A DNA stretch of 64,000 bases from Fen-455 sp050012675 (GTDB taxonomy: Bacteria > Actinomycetota > Acidimicrobiia > Acidimicrobiales > Bog-793). Below, in pieces: positions 7,588-15,078 of the stretch. The position numbers and the translations under genes were made by a program. The stretch lies in the NCBI GenBank assembly GCA_050012675.1, contig JBEKGS010000006.1, forward strand, positions 1 to 64,000, read 5' to 3'. Numbering within the stretch: position 1 is the first letter of the stretch; every line of letters starts with the position of its first letter. The notes beneath the pieces are model-generated. The model made no database searches. It saw only the letters and a list, made by a program, of their open reading frames with translations, and was not told the origin of the DNA.

Positions 7588-7941
7588 GCCTTGGGCCACT
7601 TTGAGGACTCTCGGGGAGGGCGATGCTCCGCATGACGTGACTGTCGCGGCCCGCCTTGGTTCTTGTGGTCGTCTGCGCACCGCATCATCCGGCAAACCGA
7701 AACCGCGCTGGTCTCGGAATACGGATGTGCTGTCAGAGCCGCCTCAGGACTTCCAGATCGCGACCACGCTTCCATTCGGACGCAGCTCAAGAAGCGCCCA
7801 GACTGTCGTACAAGCGTTACCAGGGTTCGTGTCGACGTAGATGACGCCGGTCTCACCGACGGCAAGGCCGTCTCAACCGATGAACGCGTTGGAGGCAGGT
7901 CCTCCGCCCATTCTCCCGAGGGTCTTGTCCAGTGCCGGACC

Positions 7942-7977
7942 GTACGCGAACCAGTCCCACCCCGGCTTCGTGGGAGC
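7942..7977 (+). promoter_or_regulatory. Conserved leader with RBS-covering hairpin (copy 2)
   Basis: From TACGCGAACC to the ATG at 7978 the sequence matches 9193-9231 at 33 of 39 positions, and 15044-15078 at both ends with the same 35-base spacing. CCCAC and GTGGG form a 5-bp stem with a 9-nt loop; the 3' arm overlaps the GGGAG that would act as ribosome-binding site. In the 9193 copy the stem is CCCAT/ATGGG, a compensatory change. Confidence 0.5.
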
Positions 7978-8847
7978 ATGAGCACAGTGCGGTTGCGCGC
8001 CTTCGTCCTCGTGGTTCTGGCACTTACCCTCGCCGCATGTACAAGCTCCCAGACGGTTGCCCCAACCACGACCACGGGCACCAGTGCCCTAACCGGAACC
8101 GCCAACCTTTCTTCTCTAGAAAGCCAAGAGCTGGCCGCAGCAAACAAGGCGTGGGCTGGCGTCGGGAGTTCCAGCCCCCCCAGTCTGGTAGCTCCAGCAG
8201 TCCAGTTCAGCGGCGCGGGCTTCGTAAACGGCGACGCGAAGCTCGCCTTCAGCCTGGGTCACGTCAAGCCACCTTCGCGGTTCCCTTCGTCTCCAGCACG
8301 AGACGGACAGTGGATCGTCATCTCCGCGCAGCAGGCATTCCGTCTCTTGGCGCCGTCGGTGCAAGGGACGTATGAGGGACCGCCTGACGAGGTTCTCCGT
8401 GTGTACCTCGGCACGGACGTCTGGGAGACCGCACATGGGAGCATGCGCTTTCCGGCCTGGCTGTTCACCGTCTCGGGGCTGAAGGGAACCGCGTCGGTGC
8501 TCGCGCTCTCGCCTTCGGAACTGTTCCAGCCGCGTCGTGTCTCCGAGCCTCAACCTGGACCCAACGTGTCAGTTGGCTCGGCGGTTTTGGGGGACGGCGG
8601 TCGAACCATAACCATTGGATTCGTCGGCGGTCAGGTTGGGACGACGGGCTGTGACGATACCTACCAGGCGCGAGTCGTTCAGGAGAACGCCGTCGTCGTC
8701 GTGTTCGTCGCCGAGACGCGAGTCATACCTCCGGATGTTCTTTGTGCGCTACCTGGATACCTGGATCACTTGTCCGTCAGGCTCACCAAGCCAATCGGAA
8801 GCCGGGTCCTCGTTGATGGTGTATCTGCGAGTGCCGTGCCCAGTTAG
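7978..8847 (+). CDS. Predicted lipoprotein, unknown function
   Basis: A 289-residue protein. ATG 7978 is chosen because it yields a lipoprotein signal peptide at once: MSTVRLRAFVLVVLALTL with lipobox LAAC (Cys21). The frame is open for 105 codons upstream, but that part has no coding character. A Thr/Ser-rich linker (residues 22-45) follows, then a beta-rich domain containing DGQWIVISAQQAF and a final domain with Cys in GTTGCDDTY and DVLCALPG, possibly disulphide-linked. No family is recognised. The gene shares its leader and first codons with three other exported-protein genes nearby. Confidence 0.65.
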   Translation: MSTVRLRAFVLVVLALTLAACTSSQTVAPTTTTGTSALTGTANLSSLESQELAAANKAWAGVGSSSPPSLVAPAVQFSGAGFVNGDAKLAFSLGHVKPPSRFPSSPARDGQWIVISAQQAFRLLAPSVQGTYEGPPDEVLRVYLGTDVWETAHGSMRFPAWLFTVSGLKGTASVLALSPSELFQPRRVSEPQPGPNVSVGSAVLGDGGRTITIGFVGGQVGTTGCDDTYQARVVQENAVVVVFVAETRVIPPDVLCALPGYLDHLSVRLTKPIGSRVLVDGVSASAVPS

Positions 8848-9084
8848 AGACTGGGGTGAGCGCTGAGACGCCTCGTGAGACCATGAGCAAGGTGCACGGG
8901 CTTGCCGCGGTCGTGATAGTCATCCTGGTCGCGTGGTAACGATCGCGGGAAACTCCCCAGACTCGATCACCGAAACCCCACCCTGATCGGTCGTGGCGTG
9001 GCCCGAAAAAGGGGTCCGCCAGTCGCGCTGAGGTCTCCCCAATGCTGACGGTGTCCAAGGCGAGTAGCACGAGGAGCCCCCATC

Positions 9085-9177
9085 ATGTTGTCGGTGAGAG
9101 AAGACGTGGAAGCAGATGCTTGGTTCAAGCGAGGGTGGACCGTCTCGGCCATCGCCCGCCATCTAGCTAGCAGCTAA
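9085..9177 (+). pseudogene. N-terminal stub of an IS21-type IstA transposase
   Basis: A 30-residue reading frame from ATG 9085: MLSVREDVEADAWFKRGWTV then SAIARHLASS and a stop. This matches the N-terminal helix-turn-helix of IstA proteins of the IS21 family, where a motif like hxxGWSISAIARHLG begins nearly every member. The frame stops after the first HTH, so only a stub remains. The AT-poor segment before it (GGCCCGAAAAAGGGGTCCGC at 9002-9021) resembles the terminal region of such elements. No IstB gene or right end is visible. Confidence 0.5.
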
Positions 9178-9192
9178 GGGGGTGTAGCTCTT

Positions 9193-9228
9193 GTACGCGA
9201 ACCGATCCCATCAGGGCTTCATGGGAGC
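9193..9228 (+). promoter_or_regulatory. Conserved leader with RBS-covering hairpin (copy 3)
   Basis: GTACGCGAACC, then CCCAT, a 9-nt loop and ATGGG, and GGGAGC before ATG 9229. Spacing from TACG to the start codon is 35 bases, the same as in the copies at 7942 and 15044. Compared with 7942 the stem differs by a C-G to T-A exchange that keeps pairing. Confidence 0.5.
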
Positions 9229-10181
9229 ATGATGACAAGGAAGTTGCGTGCGCCCGCGATGGTGGTCATAGCCGTAGCGCTCAGCCAGCAGGATGGATAC
9301 CGCTTGCCTACGGAGACGCGGAGATATCGGTACCCGCCACCTGGTGGGTCCTCTACAACTCACCGCCGTGTCCTACCGGCTCGCCGTCTGGGGAGGTATT
9401 CGTCAATCCAACACCTGGCGTTTTCCACTGTCCGGCGGAGACCGCTCCCGGTCCCAGCACCACGGTCAGGTTCGGACCGCCAGCGTCTCCACACAGCACC
9501 GTCCTCGGTCACCCAGAAGTAATTAACGGCATCTTCGTGTACCCCTACCCCACGGGACCGCGGAGGAGCTATCTGGTTCCATCGCTAGACGTTGAAGTCA
9601 CTGTCGACGGGCTGCTCGGTCAGCGAGTCCTCCACACGCTCACCTGGTCACCGCGCTTTGTGGTGCTCGCACCGGGTTCTTCACCCGCGGTCCCGTCGTC
9701 ATGGCGTTCAGTAGGCTTCGCAGGGCTGCGGTTCTCCGTTCCAGCAAACTGGCCCATCACTCGGACTCAGGTGACTCCTGGTCTGGGAGCCATCTGTGGG
9801 CAACAGGGCGTGGCCTTTGTAGACACGTCAGTGATGTTGAGCACCGACGCCCGCCACTTTCTCATTCCCTTTTGCCCTCGTATGTCACCGACTCCTCATC
9901 CACCGGAGAATGGGGTCCAGGTGGATTCGGGATTACGTACCGAGCCGACGGTGACGCTCTCCCTTTCAGCTCACTGCTTGATCCTGCAAGGTCTGACATC
10001 GTGCCCGGCAACTTCACCGGCCTACTCCATTCTCGTTCTTCGAGTGAACGTGCCGGGGCGCAACAATCCGGTGTACGTCTCAATCGGGTTGGCCGGCAAT
10101 GGCGTAGTGGCTCGGACCATTTTGGACTCGCTACGTCCGGCCGGTGCTTCTACCGTCACCCCTGCGTCGTTCCTTGCCTGA
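9229..10181 (+). pseudogene. Secreted two-domain protein, broken by a frameshift near 9280
   Basis: A signal-peptide-like start (MMTRKLRAPAMVVIAVAL) is read from ATG 9229. From about 9282 the coding pattern moves to another frame: WIPLAYGDAEISVPATWWVL, then PPCPTGSPSGEVFVNPTPGV, then PEVINGIFVYPYPTG, and runs on to the stop at 10181. The protein has two related halves, each with a SVPA(T/N)W motif (DAEISVPATWW and LRFSVPANWP) followed by Cys and a Val/Gly-rich strand. The last part, SILVLRVNVPG and NGVVARTIL, recurs in a relic at 12753. The C-terminal half alone could still be translated from GTG 9537, without a signal. Family unknown; conserved leader shared with 7978. Confidence 0.6.
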
Positions 10182-10704
10182 ACAAACAGCCACGTCGGGC
10201 AGCTCCGAGCTTGTAGGTCTTCGTCACGCCTCCGTCCTGCCCGATGGGGGTTGGAACTGCCGCGTCAAAGCGAGCCGTCGGCCCGGTCCTGGTTCGAGCT
10301 GCCTCGGACGTCGGTGAACTTCCTACTGAGAAGGGTTTACCGAGCCGGACGCCAGGGCAAGCGGGGAGTGCGGCCACCGTCGGTCTAGACCTCGAAGTCC
10401 GCGAAGAGTCCGCGTCGCCGATGACAAACGCGGTCAAATCCGGGCAAGGACAGAGAGCGAGATAGCAATCCATCTGGGCTCTAGGAACAAGACCGCCGTG
10501 CTGTGGGGAGACTGACGACGGGTTGACGGAAGAGCAGCTTGGTGAACAGTGTCCGGTTGGTTCGCGAAACTCTCGAACACTCGCCACCCTGTCCATGAGC
10601 GCCGGCACGATGCACGGCTTCAAGCTTCTCGTAAGGCTTTAGGGGACGTGCATCAATTTGCGGCACGGTCTTTCATCTCTTGGAACCGGCGTGGGGCGCG
10701 CAGG
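10182..10704. other. Stretch without a recognisable gene
   Basis: Both strands have open frames (plus 10244-10465, minus 10156-10623), but neither shows a start with a ribosome-binding site, a motif or a family I can name. The composition is biased enough for shadow frames. It may be degraded coding sequence. Confidence 0.35.
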
Positions 10705-11114
10705 TCACCAGTCGCCGTTGCCGGACACTCTTTCAAGGGTTATGCGGGTCACGAATCCAGGTGGAGGGTTGTCCATCGGAGGGAACCTCATGTCTGGTCC
10801 TATGTAGTTTCGTGCAAGCCGCTGGAGAAGCTCCGGAGCGCCGCCTTCGGTAATGCGGGCGGTCCCGTAGACCACGACTCGGCTAGCCCATGCGGACCCG
10901 GTCGTCCTGTCTCGAGTGAAATAACCACCCGAGGGTCGCGTCTTAGGTTCCTCACCTTCTTCCAGGAACCAAGGTGGCCAGCTATTACCTCGTTGTCTTC
11001 AAGCCCGACCCATACCACGGTTGCTTGCGGACTGCCGTCGGGGTTCAGGGTGACAAGGTGGGCCAGATATGGTCCCTCGAGAACCTCGCGGACCGGATCC
11101 GAAAGTGGTGTCAT
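10705..11114 (-). pseudogene. PPOX-class F420/FMN-dependent oxidoreductase, frameshifted
   Basis: The first 75 residues (PVREVLEGPYLAHLVTLNPD, then GSPQATVVWVGLEDNEVIAG, and VRNLRRDPRVVISLE) are the N-terminal half of a split-barrel PPOX-type protein of the F420-dependent group. The frame then runs into unrelated sequence and stops at 10800. A shift of one base near 10885 recovers the rest: RVVVYGTARITEGGAPELLQ, RLARNYIGPDMRFPPMDNPP and PGFVTRITLERVSG, ending with TGA at 10705. The full protein would be about 136 residues, the normal length. Either an inactivating indel or a sequencing error. Confidence 0.8.
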
Positions 11115-11674
11115 GTCCTAGTCATAAGGCCAGAGTCGTGCCTTACGACCAGCACCCCGGCCACGACCGGAGGATGCCGAGAGCTTGTTTTCCGACAAGA
11201 ATTGACATGGTTCATGGGCGCCGTGACAACGTCAGACCGAGCGAAAGCGCTGACGCCTGAGAGTCCTGATGGCGGCGAGTCGGTGGTTCGAGCAGAAGCC
11301 CTTGCCACGGTGATCTGTGGGGTGTTCGATTGTGTTGTCGGGTACGGCTCGTTTCGTTCGCCGAGCGGACGCCTTGGGTCGGGTGGGGTTCCCTTCAGGC
11401 CCGACGGCCGGGTCAGAACGGAGCGAGGGTTGCGGGGGGCCGGTTCGGCTCGGCCGTCGGCGTCTGTCGGCCTATCGAAAGGTCTTGTCGTCACCAAGCT
11501 GGGGCGTGTCGTGACCGCGACGCCATCACATGGCAGCCAGTTATCGCCATCGGCGTGTGTGCTTGCCGACACCGTGCCATCGAGTGGTCCTACAAAGCCG
11601 CTGAGGTTCCTCGTTTCAGACCCGAATGCGCTGTGCAACAGCTACTTCTTCCGAATGGCGCCAAGCGCAAGCGG
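11115..11674. other. Stretch without a recognisable gene
   Basis: Long open frames exist on both strands (for example minus 11111-11638) but they have skewed composition, no ribosome-binding site and no known motif. The region near 11370-11460 is very G-rich. I see nothing I can name. Confidence 0.35.
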
Positions 11675-11998
11675 TCAAGCCGCTCCTATCGTCGACCCAC
11701 CTATGACTGTGACCGTAACGGCGTTTCCCCGCCAGCGAAGCCGACCTGTCTTCAGCCCCGGCACAACCGTGTAGGTGCCCAGCTCCACGAAGGGACTGAA
11801 CCTGCCGCTTGGGCCGTCAGACATGACACCGACCACGAGCGCGTCCAGCCTTGAAACGATGAGGACGGTGCCGCACCGTACGGGGCAACGTTCGACGCCC
11901 TGGTGGAGGTGCAGGACCCCACTATGTCGGCAGGAATCGCGTTGATACAGGGCGGGGGATTGCAGCGGCCGTTAGGCCCGCAGTCGGCCTCTGGCGGT
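11675..11998 (-). pseudogene. Possible relic of a beta-sandwich (carboxypeptidase-regulatory-like) secreted domain
   Basis: On the minus strand the frame ending at TGA 11675 reads MSDGPSGRFSPFVELGTYTV then VPGLKTGRLRWRGNAVTVTV, which resembles the SDxxGRFxxxLxPGTYTV core of carboxypeptidase-regulatory-like domains. Upstream, a Cys/Pro-rich stretch (CGPNGRCNPPPCINA) lies in a different frame, as in secreted proteins where such a segment precedes the domain. No start is found. A weak call based on pattern only. Confidence 0.25.
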
Positions 11999-12514
11999 CT
12001 AACGAGCTGGCTCGCCGGCATCCTCGGTGATCTCGGTTCCGACGATCGGCTCTGCGGAAGGGCCCTCGGGTGTGGCCAGCACGGTCAACTCCAGGTTTGC
12101 GGCGAACTGGGCCATGAGACTGCGCGACACGGCGTCTATCACACCCTTGGCGAACTGGGCGAGCCTGCCGTCGACGGAGATGACCGTGACGACCTTGACC
12201 TTGGTGCCTCTTGCTGAAGGCGCGAGGGTTGCCGTGACCACGGCAGTGCTTCTAGCTTGTCCGTGAATTTCGCTACCTTCCGCCTTGAGGACTGCTTTGC
12301 GCGCGTCGGCGTCGAGCAAGAGAAAGCGGGCGATACCCTCGTACCACACGGTGACCGGCCCGATTTTGACTTTCGCGACGCCCTCGTAGCTCTCGCCTTC
12401 GACCCGCAGAAGCCAGATTCCGGGTAAGTGGGCCGTGACCGTCTCGATGTCCGTCAGTACCGCCCATGCTTCGGCCACCGGCAGTGGAACCTCGAACTCG
12501 TCGTGCAGGTCCAT
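11999..12514 (-). CDS. CoxG/SRPBCC-family protein
   Basis: A 171-residue protein from ATG 12514 (MDLHDEFEV...). The pattern VPLPVAEAWAVLTDIETVTA, HLPGI, YEGVAKVKIGPVTVWYEG and GTKVKVVTVISVDGRLAQFA is that of the CoxG family (carbon monoxide dehydrogenase subunit G), START-like SRPBCC proteins with a hydrophobic cavity. In CO-dehydrogenase clusters CoxG helps recruit the enzyme to the membrane, but many CoxG-like proteins stand alone, as here: no coxSML genes are in the window. The final 20 acidic residues are an unstructured tail. The exact role is unknown. Confidence 0.85.
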   Translation of the reverse strand: MDLHDEFEVPLPVAEAWAVLTDIETVTAHLPGIWLLRVEGESYEGVAKVKIGPVTVWYEGIARFLLLDADARKAVLKAEGSEIHGQARSTAVVTATLAPSARGTKVKVVTVISVDGRLAQFAKGVIDAVSRSLMAQFAANLELTVLATPEGPSAEPIVGTEITEDAGEPAR

Positions 12515-12752
12515 GGGCGCAAGCCCCCCCAATTATCACTATCAACTCCAAAAGCCTCGTGCGCTATTCCCGTGACGTTTAGGGACGACGCTTGACACGG
12601 GGACCGGGCGGCGGACCTGGGGCGACAGGCTGAGGACCGAAGCGCGTCACAGATCGCAGACTGGGGTCACCACGCGGCAATCAGTAGGTTTCCGTGCCAT
12701 CGACATGGTGAGGTCCTCTACGACCTCCTCGGCCTGCGCGACCGAGTAACCA

Positions 12753-13043
12753 GTGGCGGACGTGCACGGCAACCCGAGCGGCGGCTTCTGTTCAACGAAA
12801 GGAACCCCGAAGGGGAATACGGCCATCACGCTGGTGTCCCTCAACGACGAGGCGTATCAACCTCCCAGCGCTTATGGACAACGACATGTCATCAACGGCA
12901 TCTCGGTCTACAGCTCTACTCCTTCGAGCCGACACCGAACGGAGCGGGACTCCATCCTTGCTCTCAAGATCACGGTTCCGGGCAGAAGAAGCCGATCTTC
13001 GTCTTCATTCGGTAGAGGGGTGCTCGCCCGGATAATCCTGTAA
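12753..13043 (+). pseudogene. Decayed copy of the secreted protein encoded at 9229
   Basis: The reading frame contains GQRHVINGISVYSSTPS, matching PEVINGIFVYPYPTG of the 9229 gene, and ends SILALKITVPG...GRGVLARIIL, matching SILVLRVNVPG...GNGVVARTIL. The segment between the two matches is much shorter than in the other copy, and no signal peptide or start is present. The likeliest explanation is a partial, internally deleted paralogue. The 205 bases upstream hold no clear remainder. Confidence 0.5.
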
Positions 13044-13138
13044 CTCGCTGCGCGCGGCGTTATGCACAGGGTTCCTGTCCGATGAACAGCTCTATCGTTA
13101 CCGATCGCACTCACCAGGGTGATGAGCCGCAACAGCCG

Positions 13139-13486
13139 TCAAGGTCCTAGAGGAGCCTCGCGATAGACCTCCAGAATTGGAGGCTCAGCGAGCAAGGACC
13201 GCCACCGTGCAAGGAGCTGCGTCATGATGGGGTCGGACCGCGTGCGCTCGTCGTCTTCTTGGTAGGAACGCTCATCGATGTACTCGATTTGCTCAATGAA
13301 GACTTCTGGTTCCGCGTCCTTCGACAAAAGACAGACGCGAATACCGCCAGGAGCTTCGTAGAAGGGGATTGCCTTCTTGAGAAAGGCGCGGAACTCAGCC
13401 TGACGCTCATTCGCGACGCGAATGCGAAGGTGAAGCCAGACGCGGGCTCGCCATGGGTACCCAACCGATGTTTCCATCACCGCCAT
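13139..13486 (-). CDS. Small dimeric alpha+beta barrel (ABM/NIPSNAP-like) protein
   Basis: A 115-residue protein from ATG 13486 (MAVMETSVGYPW); ATG 13477 is also possible. The pattern RARVWLHLRIRVANERQAEF, FLKKAIPFYEAPGGIRVCLL, EPEVFIEQIEYIDERSYQED and PIMTQLLARWRSLL is that of ferredoxin-like dimeric barrels such as antibiotic-biosynthesis monooxygenases: a strand, a helix bearing R/E residues, a second strand, then EYxDxxAyxxdxxR. The substrate cannot be predicted. The next gene on the same strand starts upstream and ends 60 bases before it, so the two may be co-transcribed. Confidence 0.6.
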   Translation of the reverse strand: MAVMETSVGYPWRARVWLHLRIRVANERQAEFRAFLKKAIPFYEAPGGIRVCLLSKDAEPEVFIEQIEYIDERSYQEDDERTRSDPIMTQLLARWRSLLAEPPILEVYREAPLGP

Positions 13487-13545
13487 CGTGCCATCACGAG
13501 AGAGGACTCGCAGAGAACTAGGACTGGGCCACGTCCTAGACACGC

Positions 13546-14370
13546 CTACTGGGGCAGGTTGACCAGGTCTCCATCGAGATCCAGTCGTCCGTCGCTCGGA
13601 ACCGGCAACGCTTCTAGCCCTTCGCCGTTGAGGAGCGCTTCGGCCCCCGCGTTCGTGGTGGCAACGATTGTGGAGTCAAAGTCAATATCAGTCGCGACCA
13701 CCCAGGCCCGGTCCGCCGGCCACCACAACTGTGGCGTCAGTCCGAGCCTCGGCCAGGAGTAGGGGCCCAGGGGCTGGCGGTACAGGTCGCAAGCGACCCC
13801 AATCCGTCCGCGACCGAGCAGGTAGCTACGGTGGGGATGTTCGAAGCGTGGCAGCAATGCTACCTGTCGTTGAAACTCTACAATCTCGGCTTCGATGGCG
13901 TCCGGTTCGTCATCAGAATGGTGGACTGCCTTCAACATCGACCAGCCCCCGCTGAGGACGCCCCAACCTTCCCATAGGGCGAAGTAGCAGACTGATGGGG
14001 TCGTGGTCAGTCCCGCCAGTTGTTGAACGAGCACATCACAGACAGCGGGGATAAGGGTTCCTCTGAACGGAGCTTGGTCGAAAGGCGGCGGGCCCCAAAG
14101 GGGCCTCGCCGGAAGCGACATCCGTTCGAACTGGGCCAGCGGATGGAACCTGCGGCCACTCCAGTGGGCGATCTCCTGCCATGTGACGGTCTCAGACGGG
14201 GCCGGGGCACCCGCGGGGTGAAACACACGAACGTAGGCGTCGAAGCCGACGGGCACGATGCCGGTGACGGGCGTACCGTTCTCGGTGCCCCACGCAAGGA
14301 GGCGTGGACCTATCCACTCCGCGGCGCTGAGATCGTGGCATGGCTCGAACGCGTGCGGCCACATGTAAGG
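13546..14370 (-). CDS. Conserved actinobacterial hypothetical protein
   Basis: A 274-residue soluble protein from ATG 14370. Motifs include SAAEWIGPRLLAWG, IVPVGFDAYVRVFHPA, VTWQEIAHWSGR, VCYFALWEGWG, PHRSYLLGRG and QLWWPADRAWVVATDIDFDS followed by TIVATT. This set of Trp-rich motifs recurs in a family of uncharacterised proteins common in actinobacteria, with no assigned role. The frame is open for 46 codons upstream of 14370, but that part has low coding character and the chosen start gives the usual N-terminus. Confidence 0.75.
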   Translation of the reverse strand, partial: PYMWPHAFEPCHDLSAAEWIGPRLLAWGTENGTPVTGIVPVGFDAYVRVFHPAGAPAPSETVTWQEIAHWSGRRFHPLAQFERMSLPARPLWGPPPFDQAPFRGTLIPAVCDVLVQQLAGLTTTPSVCYFALWEGWGVLSGGWSMLKAVHHSDDEPDAIEAEIVEFQRQVALLPRFEHPHRSYLLGRGRIGVACDLYRQPLGPYSWPRLGLTPQLWWPADRAWVVATDIDFDSTIVATTNAGAEALLNGEGLEALPVPSDGRLDLDGDLVNLPQ

Positions 14371-15043
14371 CATCGTACGGTGAGCCGACGACCGACGTTC
14401 TAGGACGTACCACGAGGTAGGGCCTCTCAGAGACGGGGCCGTTTCGAGGTCCGCGAAAGGCGGCCCGCAATCAGTGGCCGCTCGAGTTTGGTGAGTGGGC
14501 CCTCTCACTGGTATCGCCGGCGACTCCTTGGTTCACGGCCACGAACCAGGATGTCGGTGGCATCACTTTCGGTTCGACCGGAGACGGCCGAGTACACCGG
14601 AAGATCCACTCATCCCCCGGAACCCAAGATCAGCAAGGGCAAGTGACCACCTCGCGGAGCTGGCCGTGGAACTACAGATGGCTCGCGACAGCCGCGCTCA
14701 ACGCCACCGCCGCCTGGGTCCTTTTGGTGCGCCCGGTGAGGACTACGTACGCGACAGGCGATGGTGGTGCGGCTTGGCACCGGCTCGCCATATTCGCGTG
14801 AACAGGTCGGTTCTTGTCGGACGTGACCCCTCTTAGCCTGAGGCGTCACGATAAACGCGGTCAACCAGGCCAGCGAGGAGAGGAAACCGCAATCCTCTGG
14901 ACTTTGTTGCAGCCTAAGTTGGAGAGATGAATCGGTGGCCTTGTTGTGTTTGCACGTCGCCCCAAGCCTGGCCAACTCAGATTCGCGGAACCTCGTTTCG
15001 CCGTGCCGGACTCCGGCCAGCCGAGGCGGTTGGTCCGGCGTCA
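14371..15043. other. Long intergenic region with little recognisable content
   Basis: Nearly 700 bases separate the hypothetical protein gene from the PQQ-like protein gene. Apart from a possible 52-codon frame at 14643-14801 and the leader at its right end, I see no gene, tRNA or repeat. The open minus frame 14610-15116 has poor composition and no motif. Confidence 0.35.
14643..14801 (+). CDS. Possible small single-pass membrane protein
   Basis: GTG 14643 opens a 52-residue frame with one hydrophobic segment (YRWLATAALNATAAWVLLV) flanked by Trp- and Arg-rich ends. AAGGG lies four bases before the start. The same frame is open about 75 codons further upstream with protein-like composition (QWPLEFGEWALSLVSPATPW), so it could instead be the tail of a degraded larger gene. 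A weak call. Confidence 0.25.
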   Translation: MTTSRSWPWNYRWLATAALNATAAWVLLVRPVRTTYATGDGGAAWHRLAIFA

Positions 15044-15078
15044 TACGCGAAAACCTTGCGACGGGGCTTCGTGACGCG
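15044..15078 (+). promoter_or_regulatory. Conserved leader (copy 4)
   Basis: TACGCGAAAACC, then GGGGCTTCGTGACGC and ATGACTACGGTGCG match the leader and first codons at 7942-7990 (TACGCGAACC, CGGCTTCGTGGGAGC, ATGAGCACAGTGCG). The distance from TACG to ATG is again 35 bases. The stem is weaker in this copy. Confidence 0.45.

Noticed and set aside
10156..10623. 155-codon minus-strand frame
   Set aside because: Ser/Pro/Arg-rich with no motif, no ribosome-binding site and overlap with the end of the 9229 gene.
11111..11638. 175-codon minus-strand frame
   Set aside because: Composition like non-coding high-GC sequence; no recognisable pattern.
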